A stretch of DNA of 64,000 nucleotides from Burkholderia sp. Ac-20365. Lineage in GTDB: Bacteria > Pseudomonadota > Gammaproteobacteria > Burkholderiales > Burkholderiaceae. The stretch spans positions 36,154 through 100,153 of the forward strand of contig NZ_JAAGPI010000034.1 of NCBI RefSeq assembly GCF_017104715.1. The letters are read 5' to 3'. Each line of letters starts with the position of its first letter. The first letter of the stretch is position 1. Positions 9,106 through 16,579 of this stretch are shown one piece after another. The position numbers and the translations under genes are program-made. The notes beneath the pieces are model-generated. The model made no database searches and was not told the origin of the DNA. It was given only the letters and a program-made list of their open reading frames with translations.

Positions 9106-9711
9106 ATGGTTAACGCAAGCACATCCGAAACAGTCGACGTCCGCGAGAAAATCCTTGCGGTGGGTCAGGAGATCATGGGCGCCAAAGGCTTTGCAGCCGT
9201 GGGGCTGAACGAAGTCCTGACGGCGGCCGGCGTGCCAAAGGGGTCGTTCTACCACTACTTCGGCTCGAAGGACGGATTTGGTGAGGCAATGCTCGAACGC
9301 TATTTCGAGGACTACCTTGCCGATCTGGACGAAACGCTCGCGCAGCCGGGCCTCAACATGGCGCAGCGGCTGATGAACTACTGGCAGATCTGGAAAGAAA
9401 CCCAGTCCTTCTTCGACTGTCAGGGCAAGTGTCTCGCGGTAAAGCTTGGCGCGGAGGTCGCGGATATGTCGGAATCGATGCGCGCGTCGCTCGATCGCGG
9501 CACGGCGGGCATCATCACGCGGCTGGCGGCGGCGATCGACACTGGTGTGCGGGAAGGGTCGCTCGAAATCGACGGCGATCCGCTTGGTACCGCGCAAAGT
9601 CTTTACGAGCTGTGGCTGGGCGCGAGCGTCATGGTCAAGATCGTGCGCCATGCGCGGCCGTTCGATACCGCTTTGGCTACTACGCGGCAATTGTTGCGCG
9701 TCAGGGCCTGA
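9106..9711 (+). CDS. nemR: TetR-family repressor, NemR-like electrophile sensor
   Basis: A 201-residue TetR/AcrR regulator. Residues 13-58 form the N-terminal HTH (ILAVGQEIMGAKGFAAVGLNEVLTAAGVPKGSFYHYFGSKDGF in two parts). The ligand domain has FFDCQGKCLAVKLGAEVAD with Cys105 and Cys109; one of these, probably Cys109, corresponds to the reactive cysteine by which E. coli NemR senses N-ethylmaleimide, HOCl and methylglyoxal. In E. coli NemR controls an OYE (nemA) and glyoxalase; here an OYE gene lies 4.2 kb upstream and a DJ-1/Hsp31-like gene directly downstream. Two identical operators flank the gene, so it should repress itself and the downstream gene. Confidence 0.86.
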   Translation: MVNASTSETVDVREKILAVGQEIMGAKGFAAVGLNEVLTAAGVPKGSFYHYFGSKDGFGEAMLERYFEDYLADLDETLAQPGLNMAQRLMNYWQIWKETQSFFDCQGKCLAVKLGAEVADMSESMRASLDRGTAGIITRLAAAIDTGVREGSLEIDGDPLGTAQSLYELWLGASVMVKIVRHARPFDTALATTRQLLRVRA

Positions 9712-9727
9712 CCAAACACATTGGCAG

Positions 9728-9756
9728 AAGGCACTTCTCACCAGGTGCCTTTTTTT
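9728..9756 (+). terminator. Rho-independent terminator after nemR
   Basis: Stem AAGGCAC pairs with GTGCCTT across a 10-base loop and runs into a T-tract (9751-9756). It lies just before the second NemR operator, which shows that the downstream gene has its own regulated promoter. Confidence 0.85.
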
Positions 9757-9762
9757 GGGCGA

Positions 9763-9785
9763 ATTTACTAGACGACTGGTCTACT
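9763..9785. promoter_or_regulatory. NemR-type operator, copy 2 (DJ-1/Hsp31 gene promoter)
   Basis: Exact second copy of the 23-bp operator at 9064, with the TAGAC-GACTG-GTCTA core at 9769-9783. It lies 37 bases before the start codon of the DJ-1/PfpI gene, a position fit for promoter occlusion. Confidence 0.85.
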
Positions 9786-9822
9786 ACACGTTAAATGCAA
9801 TCTTTATTCGCGGAGAAGCAAT

Positions 9823-10515
9823 ATGAAAGTCTTGATGGTTCTCACGTCGCATGACGAGCTTGGCAACACCGGCCGCAAGACCGGATTCTGGCTCGAAGAA
9901 CTGGCCGCGCCGTACTACACGCTCAAGGATGCCGGCGTGGAGATCACGCTCGCTTCGCCCAAGGGCGGACAGCCGCCTCTCGATCCAAAGAGCAACGAGC
10001 CGGCCAATCAGACTGAGCTGACGCGCCGATTCGAAGCCGATCCGCACGCGATGGCACAACTCGCCGATACGATGCGCCTCGACAGCGTCACGCCTGTGGA
10101 TTTCGATGCCGTGTTCTATCCGGGCGGACATGGTCCGCTTTGGGATCTGGTCGACGACCGGAATTCAATTGAACTGATCGAGTCGTTTATCGCTGCGGGC
10201 CAACCCGTTGCGCTCGTTTGCCACGCGCCTGGCGTGCTTCGTCATGCCAGGTCGCCGGATGGTCAGCCGTTGCTGAACGGCAAGGAAGTCACGGGATTCA
10301 GCAACACCGAAGAAGCCGCGGTCGGTTTGACCTATGTGGTGCCGTTCCTGGTCGAGGACGTACTCAAGGACAAAGGCGCCACGTACTCGAAAACCGAGGA
10401 CTGGGCTCCGTACGTAGTCAGCGACGGTCCGCTGATTACCGGGCAAAACCCCGCGTCGTCTGCACTGGCGGCAACTCATCTGCTGACCCAGCTTGCGCTG
10501 GCAGCGAACGCGTAA
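9823..10515 (+). CDS. DJ-1/PfpI superfamily protein, Hsp31/glyoxalase III-like
   Basis: A 230-residue class I glutamine amidotransferase-like protein. The Glu of GFWLEELAAPY (Glu25/26), the nucleophile elbow VCHAPG (Cys133, His134) and FYPGGHGPLWDL are the hallmarks of the Hsp31-like branch, whose members detoxify methylglyoxal and related dicarbonyls without glutathione or act as chaperones. GGAG lies 9 bases before ATG. It has its own NemR operator and follows a terminator, so it is probably induced by reactive electrophiles through NemR. The exact reaction is inferred from family and regulation. Confidence 0.85.
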   Translation: MKVLMVLTSHDELGNTGRKTGFWLEELAAPYYTLKDAGVEITLASPKGGQPPLDPKSNEPANQTELTRRFEADPHAMAQLADTMRLDSVTPVDFDAVFYPGGHGPLWDLVDDRNSIELIESFIAAGQPVALVCHAPGVLRHARSPDGQPLLNGKEVTGFSNTEEAAVGLTYVVPFLVEDVLKDKGATYSKTEDWAPYVVSDGPLITGQNPASSALAATHLLTQLALAANA

Positions 10516-10585
10516 CCGGCTCGTCTTTGGCGGTCTGACGCGCCGCCTGTCGAACAGCTTCGCTATTGATAGTTACTTTGGCAAT

Positions 10586-10885
10586 CTAATCCGTTCGATC
10601 TTGCCGTTCATTTTTGTGAACGACCTCGACGTCGACCGTGCGGCCGTCGTCGCCAAACTCGCGTGCGTGTCGGCGCAGTGCACGTATCTTCCACCAGAGA
10701 TAGCCAGCCACGACCGTGCCCACCCCGAGGAGCACGGCGAGCAGTACTAGCGACAGCAACGCGGCCCCGACGAGCACGACCACACCAATAACGCCAGCCA
10801 GCAACCGGCTGAACCATCCGGAGCCGACGATCCGGATCTCCTTCTCATACGTCACTCGCTGCGGTGGTGGTCTGTCGTTCTGCAT
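10586..10885 (-). CDS. Small membrane protein of unknown function
   Basis: A 99-residue protein with two adjacent hydrophobic stretches (about residues 26-46 and 47-66, LLAGVIGVVVLVGAALLSL and VLLAVLLGVGTVVAGYLWW) followed by a basic Arg/His-rich tail. No family is recognised. It converges on the DJ-1 gene, and no obvious ribosome binding site precedes the ATG. Opposite-frame readings are less protein-like, which favours this one. Confidence 0.6.
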   Translation of the reverse strand: MQNDRPPPQRVTYEKEIRIVGSGWFSRLLAGVIGVVVLVGAALLSLVLLAVLLGVGTVVAGYLWWKIRALRRHAREFGDDGRTVDVEVVHKNERQDRTD

Positions 10886-11299
10886 CGTTCGTCTGGCCGT
10901 CGTTCGGCGAATGGTCTAGGTCTACGCGGGCATGCGATAAACGCGCCGACACGTGCCCGAGAAAAGATCCCGCATTTGTGCTTCGCTCGCGTCGGTTAGC
11001 GCTTTGACCACATCGTCAATCATTTGTTCAAAGCTCGCCGGGAGCCTTCCTGGCGGCAGTTGACGAGTACAGGCTTTTGCACTGAAGCGCACTCCAAACG
11101 AAGAACGGCAACATCTGCTGGCCGATTCGTCCCCTCAATTGAAACAAATTGTCTTTCGCGATTGGAAAGTGTGCGGCTGAACAGGCGGTGCCAGGCCCAT
11201 CTGTAACAGCAAGGCGCAGGCACAAATATTCCGTAAGCCGGATCGGGCCTATGGATGTGACCATCGCGTGTCAACTATGACTTCGACAACGACAACGTT
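10886..11299. other. Intergenic stretch without a supported gene
   Basis: About 400 bases between the small membrane protein and the next signal-peptide gene. Short overlapping open frames exist on both strands (for example 11020-11274 minus) but have no recognisable domain, signal peptide or ribosome binding site. No repeat or RNA structure was seen. Confidence 0.5.
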
Positions 11300-11536
11300 A
11301 TGAAAAAGCACGCATTCAATTTCCTCATCGCCGTCAGCGTAGCCGCGGTATCCCTCTGCGCCGCCGCTCAGGAAGAGCCCATCAGCCCGCCGGGCGGTCA
11401 TCCGAAACAGCAACGAGACGATCGGGCTCATCACGATAACGTTCATCGCGATCCCGTTCGACAAAGCACTCGCCGCTCAAATGGTCCGGATCAATCCGCG
11501 CCACGCGAACATCACCAGCCGGTTGCGCATGACTGA
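11300..11536 (+). CDS. Small secreted protein, possibly frameshifted
   Basis: Seventy-eight residues beginning with a clear signal peptide (residues 1-24, MKKHAFNFLIAVSVAAVSLC then AAAQ) followed by a short, hydrophilic His/Arg/Pro-rich tail. The following gene, which has the same MKK...AQE beginning, is an RcnB-like protein, so this may be a paralogue or its remnant. In the second half another plus frame (about 11412-11603) has better codon bias and reads out of the signal-peptide frame, which suggests either a frameshift or a composite sequence. Function unknown. Confidence 0.45.
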   Translation: MKKHAFNFLIAVSVAAVSLCAAAQEEPISPPGGHPKQQRDDRAHHDNVHRDPVRQSTRRSNGPDQSAPREHHQPVAHD

Positions 11537-11599
11537 AACGGACCGACATTCAGCCGACGCAGCTTTTGACCTGGCTCCCACTATGCAAGGAGTAATCGC

Positions 11600-11950
11600 T
11601 TGAAGAAAGGCCTGATCGTATTTTCCGTAGCAGCGAGTCTGCTCGGACTTTCATTGTCTGGATTCGCTCAGGAAGGCCCGGGTGGCCCCGATGACGGTGG
11701 CCCCTACGCATATCGCCACGAACCGGGCGGTCCGCCTCCGCCACCGCCTTTGCCCCACCATGACTGGCGACGTGGCCAGCCTGTGCCGCCGCAGTACCTG
11801 GCGCCGCAATACGTGGTCGACGACTGGCGGGCGTACGATCTGCAACCGCCGCCGGCCGGATACCGGTGGCTCAGAGTGAATGGCGATTTCGTGCTTGCGG
11901 CCGTCGCCACAGGCGTCATCACCAGCATTCTGCTGGCGCCGCATCCGTAA
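11600..11950 (+). CDS. RcnB-family periplasmic protein
   Basis: A 116-residue protein with TTG start, preceded by AAGGAG at about 10 bases. Residues 1-23 are a signal peptide ending GFAQ; then a Gly/Pro-rich stretch with a polyproline run; the C-terminal half (YVVDDWRAYDLQPPPAGYRW, then LRVNGDFVLAAVATGVI) is the RcnB/COG5455 signature. Family members are periplasmic; E. coli RcnB helps in nickel/cobalt homeostasis, but most Burkholderia members are uncharacterised and lack an adjacent rcnA, as here. Confidence 0.8.
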   Translation: MKKGLIVFSVAASLLGLSLSGFAQEGPGGPDDGGPYAYRHEPGGPPPPPPLPHHDWRRGQPVPPQYLAPQYVVDDWRAYDLQPPPAGYRWLRVNGDFVLAAVATGVITSILLAPHP

Positions 11951-11966
11951 TTCACGCGGATAAAGA

Positions 11967-11998
11967 GGAGTAGATCCCGCGCCAGCGGGATCTACTCC
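11967..11998. terminator. Perfect 14-bp hairpin between convergent genes
   Basis: GGAGTAGATCCCGC and its exact complement are separated by only GCCA. It sits 17 bases after the RcnB-like stop and before the end of frmA on the other strand. There is no T-tract on either side, so it may act as a bidirectional RNA-end hairpin and not as a classic terminator. Confidence 0.6.
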
Positions 11999-12132
11999 AC
12001 CGCATCGACCCGCAAGCCCGAATATTCGCAGACCACTGCGGCGTCAGATACGCCTACGGTAGCAGCACGCCGCGTGGATACGCAGAATCCGCTTTGAAGG
12101 GAACGCGAACAGTCGCACATTCCCTCGTCGAC

Positions 12133-13242
12133 TTAATAGTGGACGACGGTCCGGATCGACTCACCTCGATGCATCAAGTCAAAAGCTTCGTTGATATCGG
12201 CGAGAGATTTGCTGTGAGTAACGAACGGAGCGAGCTGGATTTTCCCTGCCATTGCATCCTGCACCATGCCCGGCAGTTGTGAGCGCCCCTTCACGCCACC
12301 GAATGCCGTGCCGAGCCAACGACGCCCAGTGACCAGCTGGAACGGTCTCGTCGAGATTTCCTGACCAGCACCCGCTACGCCGATGACGACCGATTGGCCC
12401 CAACCACGATGAGCGCATTCCAGTGCCGCGCGCATCACGTTGACGTTACCGATGCACTCGAAGCTATGGTCCACACCCCAACCCGTCATTTCGACGATCA
12501 CCTGCTGGATCGGCTTCTCTGAGTCTTTCGGGTTCACGCAGTCGGTGGCACCAAAAGCGCGAGCCAGTTCGAACTTCGTGGGGTTGGTGTCGATCGCGAT
12601 GATGCGGCCAGCCTGGGCGAGCTTGGCACCCTGAATCACAGCGAGTCCGATACCACCGAGTCCGAACACGGCAACGCTATCGCCGGGCTGCACCTTGGCC
12701 GTATTCTTCACAGCGCCAAGGCCTGTCGTAACGCCGCATCCCAACAGGCAAACCTGCTCGGGGTTCGCGTTCGGATCGATCTTCGCAAGCGAGACTTCCG
12801 CGACGACCGTGTACTCGCTAAACGTCGAGCAACCCATGTAGTGATAGACCGGCTGCCCGTTGTAGCTGAAACGCGTCGTGCCATCTGGCATGACGCCTTT
12901 TCCCTGGGTAGCACGCACGGACACGCAAAGATTCGTTTTGCCGCTCTTGCAGAACAGGCATTCTCCACACTCTGCGGTGTAGAGCGGAATGACGTGATCG
13001 CCCGGCTGCACACTGGTGACGCCTTCACCTACTTCGACGACGATGCCCGCTCCCTCGTGACCGAGCACGGCCGGAAACAGACCTTCGGGGTCATCACCGG
13101 ACAGCGTGAATGCATCGGTATGACACACGCCCGTGTGGGTGATCTTGACCAGCACCTCACCCTTGCGGGGCGGTTCGACGTCGATCTCGACGATTTCGAG
13201 AGGCTTGCCAGGTGCGAATGCAACTGCGGCTCGTGATTTCAT
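12133..13242 (-). CDS. frmA: S-(hydroxymethyl)glutathione dehydrogenase / class III alcohol dehydrogenase
   Basis: A 369-residue zinc-dependent dehydrogenase that oxidises the glutathione adduct of formaldehyde (and S-nitrosoglutathione). GVCHTDAFTLSG holds the catalytic Zn Cys and GHEGAGIV the Zn His; CGECLFCKSGKTNLC supplies the four cysteines of the structural zinc; VFGLGGIGLAVIQGAK is the NAD Rossmann loop. Start set at the internal ATG at 13242 (MKSRAAVAF), since the open frame upstream has no family similarity. It follows frmR by 40 bp and shares its formaldehyde-responsive promoter. No frmB esterase lies nearby. Confidence 0.96.
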   Translation of the reverse strand: MKSRAAVAFAPGKPLEIVEIDVEPPRKGEVLVKITHTGVCHTDAFTLSGDDPEGLFPAVLGHEGAGIVVEVGEGVTSVQPGDHVIPLYTAECGECLFCKSGKTNLCVSVRATQGKGVMPDGTTRFSYNGQPVYHYMGCSTFSEYTVVAEVSLAKIDPNANPEQVCLLGCGVTTGLGAVKNTAKVQPGDSVAVFGLGGIGLAVIQGAKLAQAGRIIAIDTNPTKFELARAFGATDCVNPKDSEKPIQQVIVEMTGWGVDHSFECIGNVNVMRAALECAHRGWGQSVVIGVAGAGQEISTRPFQLVTGRRWLGTAFGGVKGRSQLPGMVQDAMAGKIQLAPFVTHSKSLADINEAFDLMHRGESIRTVVHY

Positions 13243-13282
13243 GCGAATCCTTATGTCAGTGGGGGATCGACGGTGACCCGAA

Positions 13283-13558
13283 TTAGCGTAGATACGACCT
13301 GACGAGGCCGACGAACTCTTCAATGGAGCTGTTTGAAGCGCTCCGCGCGCCGCTGAGATGGGCGAACTCTTCGCGCAGATGGCTTTCGAGTACTCCGGCC
13401 ATCAATCCATTCACGGCACCGCGAACAGCGGCGATCTGCTGCAATACAGGCCCGCACTCCGCCCCTTCTTCCAGCGCCCGTTCAAGCGCATCAATCTGCC
13501 CACGCAGCCGGCGTACTCGTGCCAGTACGCGCTTTTTTTCCTCGGCGGTATGCGGCAT
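13283..13558 (-). CDS. frmR: Formaldehyde-responsive CsoR/RcnR-family repressor
   Basis: A 91-residue all-helical repressor of the FrmR branch. N-terminal MPHTAEEKKRVLARVRRLRG retains the N-terminal Pro2 used in formaldehyde sensing; Cys35 lies in EEGAECGPVLQQIAAVRGA. Start at 13558 gives the exact family length; the open frame continues upstream but has no similarity. It is the first gene of a frmR-frmA operon, and the expected poly-C operator lies about 35 bases upstream. Confidence 0.94.
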   Translation of the reverse strand: MPHTAEEKKRVLARVRRLRGQIDALERALEEGAECGPVLQQIAAVRGAVNGLMAGVLESHLREEFAHLSGARSASNSSIEEFVGLVRSYLR

Positions 13559-13593
13559 CGCAACCTCGATCTGGTCGATGAGGAAATGAATTG

Positions 13594-13612
13594 TATACTC
13601 CCCCCCAGTATA
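13594..13612. promoter_or_regulatory. FrmR operator
   Basis: TATACT - seven C - AGTATA: a perfect 6-bp inverted repeat around a C/G tract, the typical layout of FrmR/CsoR-type operators. It lies 36 bases upstream of the frmR start codon on the minus strand. Confidence 0.92.
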
Positions 13613-13692
13613 AGGAAACAAACTTTTTTGTCTTTGTCGGGGAAGGATAGCGGTCCGCGCGGATGGCCGATGCCTGCTCTTGCAGCGCCGGG

Positions 13693-13722
13693 CCGGGCGT
13701 CCGCTCACACGCCGACGCCCGG
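13693..13722. terminator. GC-rich hairpin downstream of the binding-protein gene
   Basis: CCGGGCGTC and GACGCCCGG form a perfect 9-bp stem with a 12-base loop, about 45 bases after the stop of the solute-binding protein gene. No T-tract; probable RNA 3' end or attenuator separating it from the frmR promoter. Confidence 0.4.
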
Positions 13723-13766
13723 AAATCACCACTCAGCGACAGGCCGGCAATGCCCGGCCCGCGCCG

Positions 13767-14627
13767 TCACGGCATGATATTGATCTTGAACCACTTCTCT
13801 GACAGTTTCTTCACCGTGCCATCTGCGATCGCTGCCGTTAGCGCTGTGTCGAACTTCCCTTTCAGATCGGCGTCGCTCTGGCGGAACGCAAGGGCTTCCC
13901 CTGGACCCCAGATCGTGCCTCCAATTTTCGGCCCCACGAAAGCGAGTGATTTGTTCTCCGGTTGCTGAAGCACTGCCGTGAAATAACTCAAGTCATCGAA
14001 TGCGACATCGATTCGGCCCATTGTCAGATCAAGATCGCGCTCCGGGGACTTCTTGTACTCGCGAACGGTTGCGATGTCCTTGAAATTCGTGTTGATAAAA
14101 TCCGTATAGGCAGTGCCTGTCTGGATACCAATCGCTTTTCCCTTCAAAACCGCGCGCAAGCGGTCGATGGTCGCCTTGTCTGTTTTCGTATCACCGCTCA
14201 GCTTGAGTACGTCGGACGGACCGCCAGCACCCGAGAGTACTTTCCTGTCCGCGGAAACAAAAACGCCGGGCGTTAGCGCGTACGGTCGCGAGAAAGTGAC
14301 GACCTTTTCACGCTCCGGCGTAATCATGATTGCGTCCATCAATACATCGAACTTGCCTGCACGCAGCCCTGGAATCATCGCGTCCCAGTCCTGAGCAACC
14401 AGTTTGCAGTCGAGCTTGATTCGCGCGCACAGGTTCTGCATCAGTTCCGGCTCGAAGCCGGCGAGCTTCCCGCCGGGCAAAGTGATGTTCCAGGGCGCGT
14501 ATGCGCCTTCGGTGGCGATCGTTACGGAAGTCCAATCCTTCGCATACACCGGGGCGGTCACGCACAACGATGCGCTGCATACGGCCAGCGCCACGAGTCG
14601 ACGCAGCATTCCACGTTTGCCTATCAC
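13767..14627 (-). CDS. Periplasmic amino-acid (basic/opine type) ABC substrate-binding protein
   Basis: A 286-residue secreted protein with a signal peptide ending APVYAKD. The SBP family 3 pattern is clear: IATEGAYAPWN, GFEPELMQNLCARI, WDAMIPGLRAGKFDVLMDAI and the TPEREKVVTFSRPY block. It resembles lysine/arginine/ornithine or octopine/nopaline binders. GTG at 14627 is preferred, because GGAGG lies 6 bases before it, whereas the ATG at 14633 directly abuts the GGAGG. It lies downstream of a 2OG oxygenase in the same direction. No permease or ATPase genes are near, so it is an orphan that must pair with a remote transporter. Confidence 0.88.
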   Translation of the reverse strand: MIGKRGMLRRLVALAVCSASLCVTAPVYAKDWTSVTIATEGAYAPWNITLPGGKLAGFEPELMQNLCARIKLDCKLVAQDWDAMIPGLRAGKFDVLMDAIMITPEREKVVTFSRPYALTPGVFVSADRKVLSGAGGPSDVLKLSGDTKTDKATIDRLRAVLKGKAIGIQTGTAYTDFINTNFKDIATVREYKKSPERDLDLTMGRIDVAFDDLSYFTAVLQQPENKSLAFVGPKIGGTIWGPGEALAFRQSDADLKGKFDTALTAAIADGTVKKLSEKWFKINIMP

Positions 14628-14749
14628 TTTCATCCTCCGTTGGCGGGTCCGCCAGGTATTAATCCATCGCGTGTGTAACGCCGCTCGCTTTCCGTGCCGT
14701 CCCGAAGATATCCAGGCACGGTTAGCGCATCACCATTGTTGAATTGCTA

Positions 14750-15538
14750 TTACGCTGCACGTCCATAGAAGCCGAGCTTCTCTTCATCGCTGAACACGAC
14801 ACCCGCTCTCTCGTAGTAAGAGAAGACGGCGATCATCCGCTCGCGATTTCCGCGCACGCAAGTCACGCGATGCGCCGTGTTCTTCCCTCTGAATACGTTC
14901 AGATTGCCTGCCGTCAGCCTCAGGCTTTTGACTTTCGGATCAAGCCCTTCGAGCAGTCGCGCGACACCGTCGTAATTCGGATCGTCATCCGCGCGCAGAT
15001 CGGAGCGGTATTCGAATTCACCGCCCGCTTCGGGTTCCTGTAGCAACAGCGTAGTCGTGAACTCGGACCGGTCGAAATGCCAGTTCAAGGTTTCGCCGTG
15101 CCGATAGGACATGACGTTGACGCGCGCGAGTGGGTCTTGCATCGGGTACAGCGCGTTTTTGCCCATCGTTGCCGCGAGAAAGTGAATCAGCGGCTCGTAC
15201 TCGTAGATGGCCAGCACCGTGCTCGAGGGAATCTGATCGGCACACACGGTGTGGCTGACGGTCTCGACTTTGCGCAAGGCCGGATGTCCCGCATAGAGCT
15301 CTGCGATCTCCGGCTTGAAGTAGATGTTGTGCGACCGCTTGTGCTCGTGAGACCGCGTATTCATGACAGGCTGGATTTCCGCGACTGCCTTTTCGGCCAC
15401 GCCGGGCAGAAGCAAACCTTCAAGATTGAACATGCCGTTTTCTGCCAGATCGGCCACGCATCGGTCGACCAGATTTCGCCATTCAGCCGTCCCAACGCGA
15501 TCCAGTGGATAACGGTCCAGGTCCAGAATTTCCCGCAT
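14750..15538 (-). CDS. 2-oxoglutarate/Fe(II) oxygenase of the BesD/HalD-like type
   Basis: A 262-residue cupin-fold oxygenase. LNWHFDRSEFTTTLLLQEPEAGG contains the HxD part of the metal triad, GGEFEY follows, and KNTAHRVTCVRGNRERM has the distal His and the 2-oxoglutarate-binding Arg. The family includes free-amino-acid halogenases such as BesD, where the Asp is Gly; here Asp is retained, so hydroxylation is predicted. The adjacent basic-amino-acid binding protein suggests lysine, ornithine or arginine as substrate (inference). Strong Shine-Dalgarno GAGGAGGAG precedes the ATG. Divergent from a LysR-family regulator across an operator-like inverted repeat. Confidence 0.82.
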   Translation of the reverse strand: MREILDLDRYPLDRVGTAEWRNLVDRCVADLAENGMFNLEGLLLPGVAEKAVAEIQPVMNTRSHEHKRSHNIYFKPEIAELYAGHPALRKVETVSHTVCADQIPSSTVLAIYEYEPLIHFLAATMGKNALYPMQDPLARVNVMSYRHGETLNWHFDRSEFTTTLLLQEPEAGGEFEYRSDLRADDDPNYDGVARLLEGLDPKVKSLRLTAGNLNVFRGKNTAHRVTCVRGNRERMIAVFSYYERAGVVFSDEEKLGFYGRAA

Positions 15539-15562
15539 GGTTTCTCCTCCTCAGATAGTGGA

Positions 15563-15592
15563 AAAGAAAGTATCGTGGACAAAACTTTCTTT
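15563..15592. promoter_or_regulatory. Long inverted repeat in divergent LysR/oxygenase promoter region
   Basis: AAAGAAAGT and ACTTTCTTT are perfect 9-bp arms separated by 12 bases, centred between the oxygenase start (15538) and the LysR start (15646). It is a good candidate binding site for the adjacent LysR protein. The arms are AT-rich in a GC-rich background. Confidence 0.75.
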
Positions 15593-15645
15593 CAACGGCA
15601 TAAATTGTTAGTCTGCCGGTAGAAAAACTTATGCTGAGGACCGTG

Positions 15646-16554
15646 ATGTCGAGACTTCCTCCGTTGAACGCGGTCAAGGCGTTCGAGGTAGCAGCAAGAA
15701 TGGGCGGGTTCGCGCTGGCGGCGACGGAACTTGGCGTGTCGGCGGCGGCTGTCAGCCAGCAGGTGCGAAATCTCGAAGAGTATTTAGGCAAGCAGTTGTT
15801 CGTTCGTACGGGCAATCGGATCACGCTGACCGATGCGGGCCTCGCCATCTACCCTCAGACTGCTCGCGCGCTGAACGACATTGCCGCGATGACGGTGCGC
15901 ATTCTGGAGGGTGAACTGCGCATGCGGCTCGTCGTCAGCGTGCCGGCTTCGCTTGCAGAAACGTGGCTGCTACCCAGGCTCTCTGAACTGCTGCACCTGT
16001 TCCCCCAGATTGCGATCGATATCCGGGTCGAGGACGATCCCATCGACATCGTGCGCCAGGATATCGATCTGCGGGTCAGTTATGGCGACTATCACTATCC
16101 GACGCTCAAAGCGATTCCATTGGTCCACGATGAAGTGCTGCCTGTTTGCGCACCCGACTTCTGGTACAAGCATGGCAACCATGACTTCGACCTGTCATCG
16201 ATTCACGAGAGCATGTTCATTCACACCAACTGGGGGCCGAACTATGCGTCGCACCCGACATGGCGTGACTGGTTCGCGAAATCGGAGAATAGTGCCCATC
16301 CCGATCCGTCACGCGGGCGACGTGTCGGGCTTTCCAGCCTGGCTATCGCGACGGCCAGGATGGGTATGGGTGTGGCGCTCGGCCAACGGATGATGGCTCG
16401 CGCGGATCTCGAGGCTGGACGCCTGATCGCGCTCTCACCCGTGTCACTTCAACTGGGTCATCCTTATTGCGCGTTTGTGTCGCACGTCAAGGCGGAACGG
16501 GCCGACATCAAAAGGCTTGTCTCGTTGCTGAGCATCGATACGTTGTCTGAATGA
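15646..16554 (+). CDS. LysR-family regulator, GcvA type
   Basis: A 302-residue LysR-type protein. The winged HTH starts LPPLNAVKAFEVAARMGGFA and continues through ELGVSAAAVSQQVRNLEEYLG, the GcvA-subgroup signature; the periplasmic-binding-like effector domain follows. The start at 15646 is chosen because GAGGA lies 5 bases before it; an in-frame ATG at 15631 would place that ribosome site inside the gene. Divergent from the 2OG oxygenase and binding protein, which it likely controls in response to an amino acid. Confidence 0.9.
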   Translation: MSRLPPLNAVKAFEVAARMGGFALAATELGVSAAAVSQQVRNLEEYLGKQLFVRTGNRITLTDAGLAIYPQTARALNDIAAMTVRILEGELRMRLVVSVPASLAETWLLPRLSELLHLFPQIAIDIRVEDDPIDIVRQDIDLRVSYGDYHYPTLKAIPLVHDEVLPVCAPDFWYKHGNHDFDLSSIHESMFIHTNWGPNYASHPTWRDWFAKSENSAHPDPSRGRRVGLSSLAIATARMGMGVALGQRMMARADLEAGRLIALSPVSLQLGHPYCAFVSHVKAERADIKRLVSLLSIDTLSE

Positions 16555-16579
16555 TGGCGCTGGCCAATAAGTTCGTACG

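Noticed and set aside
11020..11274. Small minus-strand frames in the gap before the RcnB-like region
   Set aside because: Overlapping alternatives with no ribosome site, signal peptide or similarity.
14750..15538. Amino-acid halogenase
   Set aside because: The metal motif is HFD, with Asp present; halogenases of this group need a non-coordinating residue there.
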